This document shows positions 48,596 through 60,620 of a stretch of 64,000 bases of DNA, piece by piece. The notes beneath the pieces were generated by a model. That model was given only the letters and a program-made list of their open reading frames with translations. It did no database searches and was not told the origin of the DNA. Origin of the DNA: Centropus unirufus (lineage: Eukaryota; Chordata; Aves; Cuculiformes; Centropidae). Numbering within the stretch: the first letter of the stretch is position 1; each line of letters opens with the position of its first letter. Both the position numbers and the translations under genes were made by a program. The DNA lies in assembly GCA_013397695.1 (NCBI GenBank), contig VYZI01000105.1, forward strand, positions 481,523 to 545,522. Direction: 5' to 3'.

Positions 48596-51500
48596 AAGAA
48601 CTACAAGAACTACATGAGGTATGAAAAAACACTTTGTAACCATACTGCCCACCAGCAAGGAGTCCTGAGGGTGACTTCTTTTTCCTGAGGAAGAACAGTA
48701 TGACAGAGAGAAGTTATCAAGAAATAATCACTTCACTTTTGAATGAAATTTTCAGTTTTGCATCTAAATATTAAACACTAATGGAGGAGGGTAGGTTGTT
48801 GCAAGGTGAACTGGGGAAGCTTTGGTATGAAGTATGATCTTATAGATTTTGGCACAGGAGCAGTAAATGCCAGCAAAGTGAGACACAAACCACAAAAAGG
48901 CTCATGTGTTTTCAGATGTGCTCATTTGATGTGAGTGAGGTCTCACACAGAAACAGGTGGACACCTACAATAATCCACAGAGCAGTAGCCACGCAGGTGG
49001 GGACCCTGGAGCCTGCCTGGAGTGGGGTGTGTAAAACTGCAAATGGGGCTTAGTGTCTAACTCATCCATAGCATTTTAATGGAGAAATCTAAGGGGTTTT
49101 CCTCATCCTTTTCTTCCCCCCCCCCTTTTAAAACGTACTTATTGAATTTCATATTATGACACAGACATATCAGCCAATTCAGAGAGAAAATAATGGGACA
49201 TACAAGGACAAAGTGATTCTCAAAAAGGAAGATGCTCAGTATTGGCTGAAAATTACTTTTTCGAGGCACTCTTGGACTCCGTCTTACTCATGTGAAGTAT
49301 TACATAGAAGAAATGTACAAAAATAAAACAACAAAAAAAAGAAGCCACAACAAAAAAATGGCAAGAATATAAGGAGAAACAAAGAAGGTATAGGGTTTCC
49401 TTAAAATACCATGTTCTGACATAACCAATGAGTAGATCCTATTCAATACCTTATGCCCTTTTCAAAGATCTGAGGGTGAGCTGAACAGATAGACCTCTGT
49501 AACTATTTGTTTTGTGGGTCAGAATTGTATTCCCTACTAATTCACCATCTTTGTCTATATCTCACCAATCCTCTTCAGCCACACTTTGCTCTGATGCAGG
49601 CATACACAGAAAACTTAACTGGATGTTATTTAAAATACTACCTGATCATGTCTGCTTTTTTCATCTCTGGCACAGAAAAGCATTCACTCGTTCTTTACCT
49701 CCTGCTGCTTCCTTTTACATCTAAACATCTTTTACATCTTTAAAATCTTTTACATCTGACATCTAAATCGAATTTATATCAGAAAAGGAAAGGGAAAATA
49801 CTAATATTATTAATATTAGTTTTGCTTTTTTTACTCTAAAATCATATTTTAGGTTATATTTTCAGAAGAACCATAAATAACTTCATCTAAAGTCAACATC
49901 ACCACTATTGTCATTAGTGCTTATATTGGAGATGAAATAGTTTACATGAAAACAGGAGGAATAAAACAGTTTTAAATCCCAGAAAATGGCTGATTTTTAG
50001 GGCTCTAAAAAAGACAGCAGTTCTACCTCTCTGACTTGTACATCACGGCAGTTAAGCCCAATACAAGTGTCCCTGTACGTGGCTTGTCCTCTCTTTATTC
50101 TTCACAGGAATCATTCCATATTCTTCATTCCTGAAATTTGTCATGTTTAGTGAAAAAATTCTTTTCCTACTTAGGAAAAAATATTGAAGAGTATAAGAAA
50201 GAATAAATATAAAAAAGAATAAACAAGAAAAAATATTGTGAGTACATGTATGTTTGGGTCTTTAAGTAAGGAGATGCTGTCAAAACCTAATGAAACAAAT
50301 TAGAACATTTTTTTTTCTTGTTATTTTTTAGTTAGTTAATGGGTCTCAGTTGTCTACAGCAGTAGTTATAGCAATTAGTTCAGCTTAGTGCCAGTATCTA
50401 ATTTCATACATCAATAAAAGTTAGATCAGGGCATGGTCACTATCAAGCATAGTCATTGTTTACAACATATTCATCTTCATAAGTGCTTGACTATAAATAG
50501 TATATCATTCCATTGAGGTTTGCTTAAAAAAATATCCATCAGTATGCCTTAGAAATGCTTGGAAATACTGAGGGGAGAAAAAGCAATACATCTTCTACAA
50601 AACTGAAAAATAAAATGTCAATGCACGACATTCATCTTCCTCTGCTACTTAAGTACCTACATCAAATAGAAACTCCATGGTCTTAGGTCCCGTACAAGCA
50701 GAGTGAGAAAAATTTTTGTCCCAGAGAACCTGCTGTTTGAAAAAGCAAAGGTACAAAGTAGAGTTAATAGTGAGACATGTATGGCGATTGAGGGGGGACT
50801 AGAAAGAAACAAACAAGAATTGCACAGGAACTTAGTGGCATAGAACAGAAGGAAAATCAGGTGTATAACTGCAAATCATTAAGAGACAGGGTAATTTGAT
50901 CTCAAATCTTATAGGAGAGGTGTGAGGGAGGAAGAAATTTGAGGGAACTGCCCATAACGGAAGATGTTGTACTGTCTGTGTCCTCTACTATGATGAGATA
51001 CTACTAGTCTCCCTTATGAAGGAGTACTGAAGGTACTCCTCATATTGAAGCTCATATTGAAAGTAATAAACCACCATGCAAATACAGATTCTGTAATGAG
51101 GCTTGCTCTAGGCTCCTCAATATCAGTAGCACATACAGAGCATCCTCAAGAAAGAGCTTTGTACTGTGAGCGTACATCACTCAGTGGGACTACTGCCACA
51201 GGCAATACTGGTGGTATTTATTTTTAGTTACACTCCCTGGATTAAAAAAAAATAAAAATAGAATGTGCATGGAGGGTTCAGATATCTTTTTATAGAACAG
51301 AAAGAATATCCAGTGTTTAAGGAGGCAGTTGTTAACAATAAATAAGACTTCGAGTACATTTCTCTTACTGGCTAGTACAGCAGAACTGGGAAACCACATA
51401 ATGTTCTAACTCCCACAAGTTGGAGTTGCACATCAAAGAGAGCAGCTCAGCTTCGTTTTGGATTTTATTAATGTGCCTAAATTGACCCAACAACAGCGTG

Positions 51501-52056
51501 AACCATATTTGGAGATAAACAGACATCTATCTCCCCTTGAGTTTATTACATTCAGACGACGAAACACATTGGATGTTTTGATAGGTCCCTACTCAATATA
51601 TATCTCTGAGGAAAGTTACTCATTCCTGAAGAGGCATTAGAAAAGAGGAAACAGAAAACGCTTATGAACACATAGTTTCCTCTCTCCACCCCAAATTAAG
51701 AAAAAACTGTTAAGATGACATTTGTGATAATGTATTATGGCAGGTGAACTAGTCAAAGAGTTAATTAAAATTTAAGAGTTAATTAATGAGATCCACTGCA
51801 CATTAACGATCATTACTCCATCTGAAAAGACTAATTAGAGAGCAATTTCTGGCGTCTTTTATTCTCCTGGTTGTTTTGCTGACATGCCACATAAGTCATT
51901 CGATGTTAAGCAAATAATCCACTGATCTCTGTATTTATTGTGATTATTATATAATTGTGGCAAGTTAAACCATAACAGGGAGATTTCTCTTTCTAACGGA
52001 TTTCCTACCAACTGCTTATTCATCTGTCTTTTTATCTGGCTTCTTATATCCCTTAA
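48596..52056. other. unique AT-rich DNA with a possible regulatory block
   Basis: About 3.5 kb without recognised repeats. A ten-base C-run lies at 49117-49127. A perfect 8-bp inverted repeat with 5-nt loop lies at 51020-51040. The frame 51458-51640 (60 codons, plus) is hydrophilic and unrecognised. The segment from about 51720 holds clustered TAATTA motifs, treated under findings. Confidence 0.45.
51720..51980. promoter_or_regulatory. possible conserved non-coding element with TAATTA cluster
   Basis: Three TAATTA cores (51762-51767, 51780-51785, 51832-51837), the core bound by many homeodomain factors, lie within 80 bp. The first two sit in a repeated 'aagagttaatta' context. The block is free of mobile elements. 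Conservation was not tested, and such motifs are frequent in AT-rich DNA. Confidence 0.2.
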
Positions 52057-52112
52057 TCATAGAATCATAGAATCATAGAATCATAGAATCATAGAATCAT
52101 AGAATCATAGAA
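52057..52112. repeat. perfect (TCATAGAA)7 microsatellite
   Basis: Seven uninterrupted copies of the CR1 terminal octamer. CR1 elements usually carry two to four, so this array has probably expanded and may vary in length between individuals. Confidence 0.95.
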
Positions 52113-52561
52113 TAGACTGGGCTGGAAGGGACCTTTAAGGTCATCTAGATCCAACCCCCCTGCCATGAGCAGGGACACCTCCCATGGATAAGGCTGCTCA
52201 AGGACCCATCCAACCTGGCCTTGAACACTTCCAGGGAGGGGGCATCCACAGCTTCCCCAGGAAACCTGTGCCAGTTCCTCACCACCATCATCATGAAAAC
52301 TTTCTTCCTAATATATAATCTAAATGTTCCCCCTTCCAATTTAAAATTATCCCTGCCTCGTCCAATAACTACTTGCTCTTGTAACAAGTCCCTCCCCAGA
52401 TTTCATGTATGCCCCCTTCAGGTACTGGAAGTCCTCTTGAACTGGACATAGGACTCCAGGTGGGGTCTCACAACAGAGGAATAGGGGTGGGGGGGATATC
52501 ACCTCCCTTGACCCCCTGGTCATGCTTATTTGATGCAGCCCACGACACAGTTTGCCTCCAG
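52057..52561 (-). mobile_element. CR1 LINE, 5'-truncated, antisense, with internal deletion
   Basis: One of the better preserved tails in the window: seven octamers, then 'gggctggaagggacctttaa', 'cccctgccatgagcagggac', 'ccatccaacctggccttgaa' and 'cctcaccaccatcatcatga'. At about 52433 it jumps from 'caggtactggaagtcctctt' straight to 'actggacataggactccagg', skipping roughly 150 bp of the standard CR1 order. It ends at about 52561 in 'gcccacgacacagtttgcct'. Confidence 0.93.
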
Positions 52562-54531
52562 GATAATGGTTTCCAAAACTAATTTTAACTTTTTTATTTC
52601 ACCTAAACAAGTTTTTTTTTTTGTTTGTCAGATCACCTCTGATAAAATGATGATCATGCTCAAGAAATCTGTCTTACTGTGCTAGTGACACTGTTGTGCT
52701 GTGTGGTCACAGGCAGAGTCAGCTTTCATCAATTCCCAACTTGTTGTCACTTTAGACTATAAAAGTCTGTGACAAGACCTGTCTGATGGTTGGGATGTCA
52801 ATCTGGAGCCACAGCAACCACTTAAAGGGACAACTAAAGAAACAGTTATTACTCTGTGAATAATGCCTCCTCCTATTTTCTAAGGATATTTCCAGCTTTG
52901 AATCAGCATTGATTGCCTATTATACTACTGACACACACACGGTGCATTGACATTTGCCTTTCTGGTTGTACTAACTCATCCTAGGTCTTGTCAGGGAAGC
53001 CTTCGAGAAAGCAGTTCTTCACACACTAGCATATAAAAGGTGTTTCTAGGAACCCCCGGCTCACTTTCAGCTTCATTATGTTTTGCCTGATTGTTTATTT
53101 GTGCTACTTTTAAGCATAAGCACACTGAAAGAACACTGTTTGCTTCAGTTTAAGCTTAACATTTTACGTCTTGCCGTTACTGTCTGAGAGCACTGTTCCT
53201 CTTTCCCACTCCACGAGCCTGCATTTCACAAACATATTTTTCCACATCTGTCCTAAACCTCCTTACCCTATCCCAGCTTCCCTCTCCTCTGTCTTGTTCT
53301 GTCCTTCACCTTTAGCCTTTCCAAGCTGTTACCTTTCTAAATCTGTACTGCACTTCCAAACTCACCAGATGTTTTCTATCCAGTAGTACCTCAGTTCAGT
53401 GGCTGTTGACTGCAGGATTCTGAAGTTGCTCACTTCACATTTAGCTTCAGCAGGCAATGTCAAGGCTTGTACTATGAATGAGACAGGTACTTCTTGCACG
53501 TCTTTTTGCCTTTTTCACCTAAAGATCTCTTCAGAAATCAGATTAAGAATCAACAGGGACTGGAATTATATAAGATCTTAAGCTGATGCTTGAAGTGAAA
53601 AAAAAGATGAAAAAAATTAAGCAACATATTTTGGCTCTCCCTGCTTATATAACAAACTACAAAACAGCATTGGCTTTCTTATTTTCAGGAAATATTTTCA
53701 TTGTCTCTCATAGAGTAGTTAAAAATTTAAAATGATTGCTGATTTCTCTGTAGAACAATTATTTCGTATGAGCAAATACAAGTCTGTTGTCAGATGGTGT
53801 ATTTATTTGTGGCTCTTGAAGGATTTTTCTAGAGATAATCCACAAGATGTTTCCCCCATTCAGCTCTCATACTACCTAGAAATCCATTGTCATAATTTCA
53901 AAACAATTCCTGTTGGTGCTAAACAGATACAGATGATGAGCTGTTTTCCACACGTGGTAAGGAGTTGGATAATGTCAATAGAATTTACCTGTCATTAAAA
54001 AAAAATCATGATATAGCTCATGGAAATATAATGGAACCATTTTTCAGATATCATGACAAAAGGGATTTGTTGTCTCACAATTTCTGGTGAAAAACCCAGT
54101 CCATTTTTTTGAATTGGATTTCCATTTTTCCAAAGGGAGCAGTGGTTGCACCTACTATTTTTATACTTCTTGAGAAATCTGAAGAGCTTTATGTATTTCA
54201 GGAAAGAGAAGATCTAAAAAAGGCCAGAAAAAGTAGTATTTACTGACTACTAAACTTGTGCAGATCTTACTGCAGGTGGTGACCCCACTCAACTAGAATC
54301 CGCCTTTCATCCCTCACTCTTTACCTACCTGCTTCCTGGATCTATCTGAGAATAATTCTGCATTAAAATCTCGGGCAATTCTGGGAATTATTAAATGAAA
54401 ATTGAACTCTGGAATTAATATAATTTTATATCTTAGCAATTCTTGGTAATACACAAACTATATCCAAACATAAAGACAACTGCTCTTTACAAACTATAGC
54501 TGAGATACCATGGAACAGACAAGTTGTTCAT
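52562..54531. other. unique DNA, no gene seen
   Basis: About 2 kb. The pyrimidine-rich stretch 53171-53400 gives a 71-codon open frame with no recognisable domain. The frame 53732-53998 (88 codons, plus) is likewise unrecognised. Confidence 0.45.
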
Positions 54532-55372
54532 AGAATTATAGAATTAGACAATGACTGGGTTGGAAGGGACCTCCAAAGATCATCTAGTCAACCTACTTGC
54601 CTTGGACCAGGGACACCTTTCACTAGATCAGGGTACTCAAAATCTCATCAAACCTGACCTTGAATGTTTCTAAGGCATCAAAAATTTCTCTGGGAAATTT
54701 GGTCCAGTTACAAGGAGAGTGTCTTCACTCTCCCTGTAAAATAATAAAAATAATCTTCCTTTTGTCCAATCTAAATCTATCCTCTTTGAGTCTAAAATCA
54801 TTGTCCTTTGTCCCATCTCAGGCTTTCTTTGCAGGAGAGGTGTTCTTTGCTTCTCATAATTTTCATGGCCTTCCTCCGAACGCACACTAACATGTCCATA
54901 TCTTTCTTGTACTGCAGACCGCAACACTTTATGCAGTGCTCCAAGTGGTGGCTCTCAAGAGCAGGGTTAAGGGGCAGAATCACCACCCTCCACCTGATGG
55001 AGCCACACTTCTTTTGATGCAGCCCAAGACATGACTGACTTTTTTATCTGCAGCCACACATTGCTCGTTCATGTCCAGTTTATCATCAGCCAGTATCTCC
55101 AAGTTCTTCTCCAAAAGGTGGCTCTTGGTCTATTCATAATCCAGTCTGCCCTGGTGCTGGCAGTTGCCCCACCGTGCAAGACCTTGCACTCAGCCTGGTT
55201 GGACCTCATGTAGTATACATTGGTCCCATCCTAAAACCTGTCAGGTTCCCGCTGGAAAGCATCCCTTCCTTCAAGAGTATCAAATTTGCTGAAAGTACAT
55301 TCAATCCCACTATGCAATTAATAAAGCGGTTAAATAGGGTAAGTCCTAATATGAATCCCTAGAGAACACCAC
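54532..55372 (-). mobile_element. long CR1 LINE, antisense, 3' part (outer element)
   Basis: This is the 3' portion of the longest CR1 in the window. The tail reads 'tcatagaattatagaattag'. The 3' untranslated region and the end of the second open reading frame follow in antisense ('ggttggaagggacctccaaa', 'ggctttctttgcaggagag', 'gtccagtttatcatcagcca', 'accttgcactcagcctggtt'). At 55372 ('agagaacaccactt') it is interrupted by another CR1 and resumes at about 55986. Frames at 54660-55362 on both strands derive from it. Confidence 0.92.
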
Positions 55373-55985
55373 TTATAGAATCATATAATCTCTGTCTTGG
55401 AGAAGACCTCCAAAGTCATCAAGTCCAACTCTACCTGTCTGCCACTAAACCGTATCCTTAAGCACCTCGTCTACCTGTCTCTTAAATACCTCCAGGGAGG
55501 GTGAATCCATCACCTCCCTAGTCACCCATACCAGGGCCTGAAAAGTGTTTTGGTGAAGAACTTTTTCCTAATGTCTAACCTGAACCTCCCCCAGCACAGC
55601 TTGAGGTCATTCCCCCTTGTCCTATCATCTTTCACTTGGGAGAAGGGACCAGTACCCACCTCTCAACAACCTCCTTCCAGGCAGTTGTAGGCAGTGATAA
55701 GGTTTCCCCTCAGCCTCTTCTCCAAGTTAAACAGTCCCAGTTCCCTCAGCTGCTCCTCATAAGACTTGTTGTCCAGCCCCTTCACCACCTTCGTTGCCCT
55801 TCTCTGGATTCATTCCAGAACCTCAACATCCTTCCTGTAGTGAGGGGCCCAGAACTGAACACAGGATTCAAGGTGCAGCCTCACCAGTGCCGAGCACAGG
55901 GGCAGAATCACTTCCCTGTATCTGCTGGCCATGCTGTTTCAGATACAGGCCAAGATGCCATTGGTCACCTGGGAAATACCTGCTA
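55373..55985 (-). mobile_element. CR1 LINE nested inside another CR1, antisense
   Basis: The inner element starts with tail 'atagaatcatataatctctg'. It belongs to the other CR1 class ('gtcatcaagtccaactctac', 'cttgaggtcattcccccttg', 'tcacttgggagaagggacca', 'ctgctcctcataagacttgt', 'agtgaggggcccagaactga'). It ends near 55985 after 'gccattggtcacctgg'. It is 5'-truncated, about 0.61 kb long and in the same orientation as its host. The 123-codon frame at 55636-56007 is an antisense shadow. Confidence 0.9.
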
Positions 55986-56920
55986 CGTATTTCCATATGG
56001 AGGTTAAGCTGTTGAATATACCTCTTTAGATATGGCCATCTAGCAAATTTCTTATCCACTGAATAATCTATCCATCAAACCAATATCTCTCCAACTTAGT
56101 GACAAGGATGTTGTGTGGGATTGTGTCAAAGACCTTGCAGAAGTCTAGATAGATTATATCAGTTTTATTTCTTTTATGTGCCAACGCAGTTATTCCATTG
56201 TAGAAAGTCACCAGATTAGTTAGGCACAATTTGCCCCTTGTGAATCCAGTTTGACTGTCTCTAATCATCTCCCTGATATCCATATGCTTCTTACATACCT
56301 TCCAGGAGGATCTGTTGCTTGATTTTACCTGGCACAAAGGTGAGACTGTCTGGTCAGCTGGTCTCAAGGCCTCCTTTTTAACACTTTCTAAACATGGATG
56401 TGATGTTAATATTTTTATTTTTTTTTCTAGTCACCAGGTACTTCATCCTACTGCCATGAGAGTATCTTACCAACTACATCTTCCAGTTCCCTCAGGACAC
56501 TGGGATGCAACTCATTGGGTCCCATGGATTTCTGTATGTTCAGGCTCCTCAAATGGTCTCAGACTCATGGCAATCCCCTTCAATGAGTGGGTCTTCATTC
56601 CTCCCATCCCTACCTCAACATTCAGGGACTCAAGACATAGGAAGAGAAATTGACAATAAAAACTGAGACAAAGAAGTTGAGAACCTGAGCCTTCTCTATA
56701 TTAGTTTTTGCCAGATTCCTTGTCTCATTTCTCAGAGGTACCTTTTGTATCATGTTCCTCCTCTGACTAATGTTGCTGTAGAAGTTCTTATTATTCTTCA
56801 TATACCTCGCCAAATTTAGCTCCAGCTGAGCCTTAGCTTTTCTGAACCTATCCTTATATTTCCCAGAAGTATCTCTATACTATTCTGAAGATGTGTGTTC
56901 TTGCCTATGCGTTTTCCTCA
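55986..56920 (-). mobile_element. long CR1 LINE, antisense, reverse-transcriptase part (outer element)
   Basis: Continuation of the element at 54532-55372 beyond the nested copy. On the minus strand, 56068-56367 translates to a recognisable CR1 reverse-transcriptase segment: 'TGFTRGKLCLTNLV', 'IIYLDFCKVFDTIPHNILV' with the polymerase aspartate region, then 'KLERYWFDG'. Further left-to-right text ('tgggatgcaactcattgggt' and 'tttttgccagattccttgtc') matches sequence upstream of this domain. Stops and indels break the frame elsewhere. With the 3' part, about 1.8 kb of element is present; it is not active. Confidence 0.88.
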
Positions 56921-56934
56921 CATGTTTCAGTATG

Positions 56935-57105
56935 ATCACAGAATCACAAAATTACAGAATCGCTGGGGTAGGAAAGGACCTCTGGAGATCATCCAGTCTA
57001 ACCCCTCTGTTAGAGCAGGGTCACCTATAGCAGGTTGCACAGAAACAGGCATGTTTTGAATGCCTCCAGAGAAGGAGATTCTACCTCTCCAGACAGCCTA
57101 TTCTA
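56935..57105 (-). mobile_element. CR1 LINE 3' tail, antisense, about 0.17 kb
   Basis: Tail 'cacagaatcacaaaattaca' is followed by 'ggaaaggacctctggagatc', 'atccagtctaacccctctgt', 'tagagcagggtcacctatag' and 'caggttgcacagaaacagg'. This is the older class. It abuts the outer CR1 on the left and a sense CR1 fragment on the right. Confidence 0.88.
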
Positions 57106-57139
57106 ATGAAAATAATAGAAAATTTTATCAAGAGTTATG

Positions 57140-57445
57140 ACCCAAAAAAACCCAACAGTATCCTGGATTACATCAAAAGAAGTATAATCAGCCGGTCAAG
57201 GGAGGTGACTGCCCCTTTAGTCTACTCCCACAAGACCTTACCCAGAGTACTGCGTTCAGTTCTGGAGCCCTCAGCACAGGAAAGACAGAGATCTGTTAGA
57301 GTGAGCCCAGAAGAGGTCCACAAAGATGATCAGAGGGCTGGAGCACCTCCCCTGTGAGGACAGACTCAGAGATCTGGGGTTGTTCAGCCTCAGGAAGAGA
57401 AAGCTCCTGGGAGATCTTACAGCAGCCTTCCAGTACTTTTTCTTT
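57140..57445 (+). mobile_element. CR1 LINE fragment, sense, about 0.3 kb
   Basis: Sense CR1 from 'ccaacagtatcctggattac' through 'agccggtcaagggaggtgac', 'ggagccctcagcacaggaaa', 'agatgatcagagggctggag' and 'agcagccttccagtactt' at about 57441. The whole 3' untranslated tail is missing. The 83-codon frame starting at 57106 is the decayed end of the CR1 polyprotein preceded by unrelated bases. Confidence 0.9.
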
Positions 57446-58305
57446 TTAACCTTTACACCCCTCAGCATAGCAATATCTGATTGATAAAAAAACACTTCCT
57501 AAATCACCAGCTGCTCACAACTCATCTCTCATAAAGTCTCAGTGCTTTATTTGCAATGTAATCTATTTGTCTTCCTAATGTGCCTGCTTGTCTTCTATTC
57601 CCTTCTTTTACTGTCTTCTCTTCTTTATAAGTCATAGATGGCTCAAAGCATGAATTACTTATAATCTTCCCATCTCTCACATCTTTACTTACCAAATGGA
57701 GGCACAGCTCTTCCCAAGTGCAATGGTTTGTAAACAGTGTCAATTAGACTTCTGTTCTGCTCCAAGTCTGGGACAGAGTAGGGAGAGAGTGAGATGTACT
57801 GCATTACAAATGGGACTTTCTAAATTGCGCACACGAAGACTCTATGAAGGCCTTATCAAACAAAGTCACTGAGGGGAAAGAAAGAGAGCTAATTATCAGG
57901 CAGCACCAGTAAATCACAATGAGCAGCCAAATGTATTTTAAAGTCAGATAATTAAGCTATGGTCTAGTAACAGGAAGATTCCTTCTTGCGTGTTCAACAT
58001 TATTTTAACTTGACTTTAAATGCAAAAAGCAGTTTCATATGTAAGTTATCTTTATAATTTTATACTCTGGTAATGAAAAGAAATCATAGCAAAAGTTCTT
58101 GAGCACTTTATAAGATAAAGACAAACAGCACACAGGGCAACTTGGTATCTTGATTGAATGACATTTTTTAAGTGATTGGTTCTGGCAAACGTTCTGGAGC
58201 TAGACAAAATATTTTCTTCTGTGTAGTTCTTTCACCTAAGACATCACTTCTGATGCAGGAGAATTTTTTTTAAAAAATCAAACAAAGCAGTTTGTGTATG
58301 AGTCA
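57446..58305. other. unique DNA with a possible regulatory block
   Basis: No repeat recognised between two CR1 copies. The block 57770-58030 is treated under findings because of its TAATTA motifs. The minus-strand frame 57522-57743 is unrecognised. Confidence 0.45.
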
Positions 58306-58650
58306 ATCACAGAATCATAGAATTATAGAATGGTTTGTTTTGGAAGGGACCTTAAAGATCATCCAGTCCCAACCACCCTGGCATGAAGAGGGTCATCTTC
58401 AGGCTGCTCAAAACCTCAACCATCCTGGCCTTGAGCAACTCCAGGGATAAGACATCCATGATTTCTCTGGGCAACTTGTGCCTCACCACCCTCAATACAA
58501 AATGTCTTCCTTCTTTCTACTCTAAACCTCCCCTCTTTCGGTTTAAGTTTGTTAACCATCACCCTATCCCCATAGTCCCAGATAAAGAACACCTCCCTGG
58601 CTATCCTGTAGGCCTCCATTAAGTACTGGAAGGCATGGTAAATCTGCTGC
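58306..58650 (-). mobile_element. CR1 LINE 3' end, antisense, about 0.34 kb
   Basis: Tail 'cacagaatcatagaattata' is followed by 'gtttgttttggaagggacct', 'taaagatcatccagtcccaa', 'caactccagggataagacat' and 'tccattaagtactggaaggc', then a truncation near 58650. Immediately after it, a TAAGCATCAT unit recurs three times (58679-58727). Confidence 0.92.
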
Positions 58651-60334
58651 TATCAAGGCAAATCTGCCGCTAAACCGCTTAAGCATCATTTAAGCATCAT
58701 AATTCCCAACTAAGCATCACTAGCTGTAAAAACCTATGAGTGACTGCTGATACTTTAAGTTAACCTTTTCCCTCTGGTTGTAATCTTGCCCATGGGGAGC
58801 TGGGATCTCAGAAGACATTGGATTTCTTTTCCAGGGGTGTTTGATACTGTTGTACAAATCTAAGAAAGATCTCCTCACTGAATTTCACATAGATTTTCAG
58901 CCTTTAATATCTTAACAAATACTTAAGGAGAAACACATGTCTGCACCCTTTTACTTTAAATACCTTTTCATGTTGCTTCTTTTTTCTTTCCCTTCCTCTG
59001 AGTTTCTGCACTTTCTGAGGATGTTAAACCAACCTGTCCATGTCTAACTTTAACTCAGGATAGAAAATGTCAATGGTGGTGACAGATGATACTCCTAAAA
59101 GCTGTACATTGTGACACAGGCCCCTTGAAAACACACGGTTTTAAAAGCAGCACTCAAAGCCTAAGTGTGTGCAGCTTTCAACATCGGTTTTTAAAATTAT
59201 CGAAGAACATTCACAAGAAGCTTTTCTACATAAAAATAGTACTGGCAAGAGTCATACAAATGACTGGTTAGATACTGGTTAGAGGATCTCTAGAGCTGTG
59301 TGAAGTTTGCAGTTTAGCATCAAATTATGCTTATTTTTCCATTCTATAGGGTATAAACATGCATAGCTAGGAATATTTAGAAAGGTGTTTGCATTGTAAT
59401 ATGTTGAATAAAAAAAAGCCAGAACTCTCTTATAGCTGTGTCAGAGTCATATTAATGAATTCCAAAAGGGTACAAGATGTGGAGGATAACCTGTGATATG
59501 AATGAGAATAGAAATACCATTTTGTTTTCATGGTAACCACATCATATCTCTAAACATGCTGAAAATGAGAAACAATCGTAAGGGTCATTTTAGCATCTGT
59601 TGTGTACGAAGTGGAATTACAATGGCATTCTTTGTAATCCCAAGAAAACAGTGTAAAGTGAAGATGATTTGGGATTTTCTATGACTGAGGTGGGGCATTG
59701 TTTATAGAAGTCTTCATCCTTCATTACACACGGATGACTGGCTATTATAAAAGCAATTTGAGTTTTTTAATATTGATAACTAATTTCATCATCATCTATG
59801 CTAGCTTCAGGATTTCACTATACAAATGAGTTAAAAAGAAATAAAAAATAAAAATACATTTTAACTGTAGACTCTTTAGGGAGCCCATTTCTCATCAATG
59901 ACAGCTTTCTGCAGCTAAAGATCTCCTGTAATCTTGTAAGGAGCTATGTGGAGAATTAGAAGTAGAATTCTAATTCTACCCATTGCCTGTCACAGATTTT
60001 TCAACTCTATGAAAAAGCACTTAACTGCACAAAACATCTGGGAGAGACCCAGATGAAGCTGCAGTCTGCCAGTGCAAAGCTTCTCTTTCCTTTAAAGTGC
60101 ACCTTATACAAGGGAGTGCAGAGTTGGCTCCAAGCATGATAGATCTGCCCAGCCTGCAAAGTGGTGTCTTCTATATGTGTCATTATATTTTTCTGTTGCT
60201 TTGAGATCAAAGAGTGACTTGTGTCAACAATGAAAAGCACCAAGATGAAGAATCTCTCTATTGTTCAATCACACTTATAATCCTCTATTTTTTTTTATAT
60301 TTTAATGAAATTATTTGTCTTTCAGTTTGTGCCC
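58651..60334. other. unique AT-rich DNA, no gene seen
   Basis: About 1.7 kb. It includes the short TAAGCATCA repeats (58679-58727) and a 10-bp perfect inverted repeat at 59952-59977. Frames 59086-59271, 59502-59684 and 60007-60243 are unrecognised. Confidence 0.5.
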
Positions 60335-60620
60335 ATAGTCCTAGGATGAGAGGAAACAGCCTCAGGTTGTGCCAGGGGAGGTTTAGACTAGATATTAGGG
60401 AGAGATTCTTCACCAAAAGGATTGTCAAGAATTGGAACAAGCTGCCCTGGGAAGGGGTTGAGTCACCATCCCTGGAGGTATACAAAAGGTGTGTAGACAT
60501 GGCATTTTGGGACATGGTTTAGTGGTGGAGTTAGCAGTTAATGGTTTTACTTGATGATCTTAAAGGTCTTTTCCAACTTAAATAATTCTATGATTCTATG
60601 ACACTATGACTCTGTGATTC
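60335..60620 (+). mobile_element. CR1 LINE 3' end, sense, about 0.29 kb
   Basis: Sense CR1 3' untranslated region: 'ctcaggttgtgccaggggag', 'gatattagggagagattctt', 'ggggttgagtcaccatccct', 'gacatggtttagtggtggag' and 'gatgatcttaaaggtctttt'. It ends in degenerate ATTCTATG units (about 60586-60620). The class is the sense counterpart of the copies at 31781, 39619 and 55373. The 102-codon frame at 60214-60522 runs into it by chance. Confidence 0.92.

Noticed and set aside
52057..52112. CRISPR-like array
   Set aside because: The units are 8 bp, contiguous and without spacers. They are the CR1 terminal repeat in a vertebrate genome.
53171..53400. Pyrimidine-rich stretch with a 71-codon frame, possible exon
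   Set aside because: The frame is explained by CT-rich composition. No splice sites or protein-like motif stand out.
55636..56007. 123-codon plus-strand open frame
   Set aside because: It is the antisense shadow of the nested CR1 element.
56068..56367. Possible host gene with reverse-transcriptase similarity
   Set aside because: The segment is part of a CR1 LINE that continues on both sides in the usual order, so it is transposon remnant, not a host gene.
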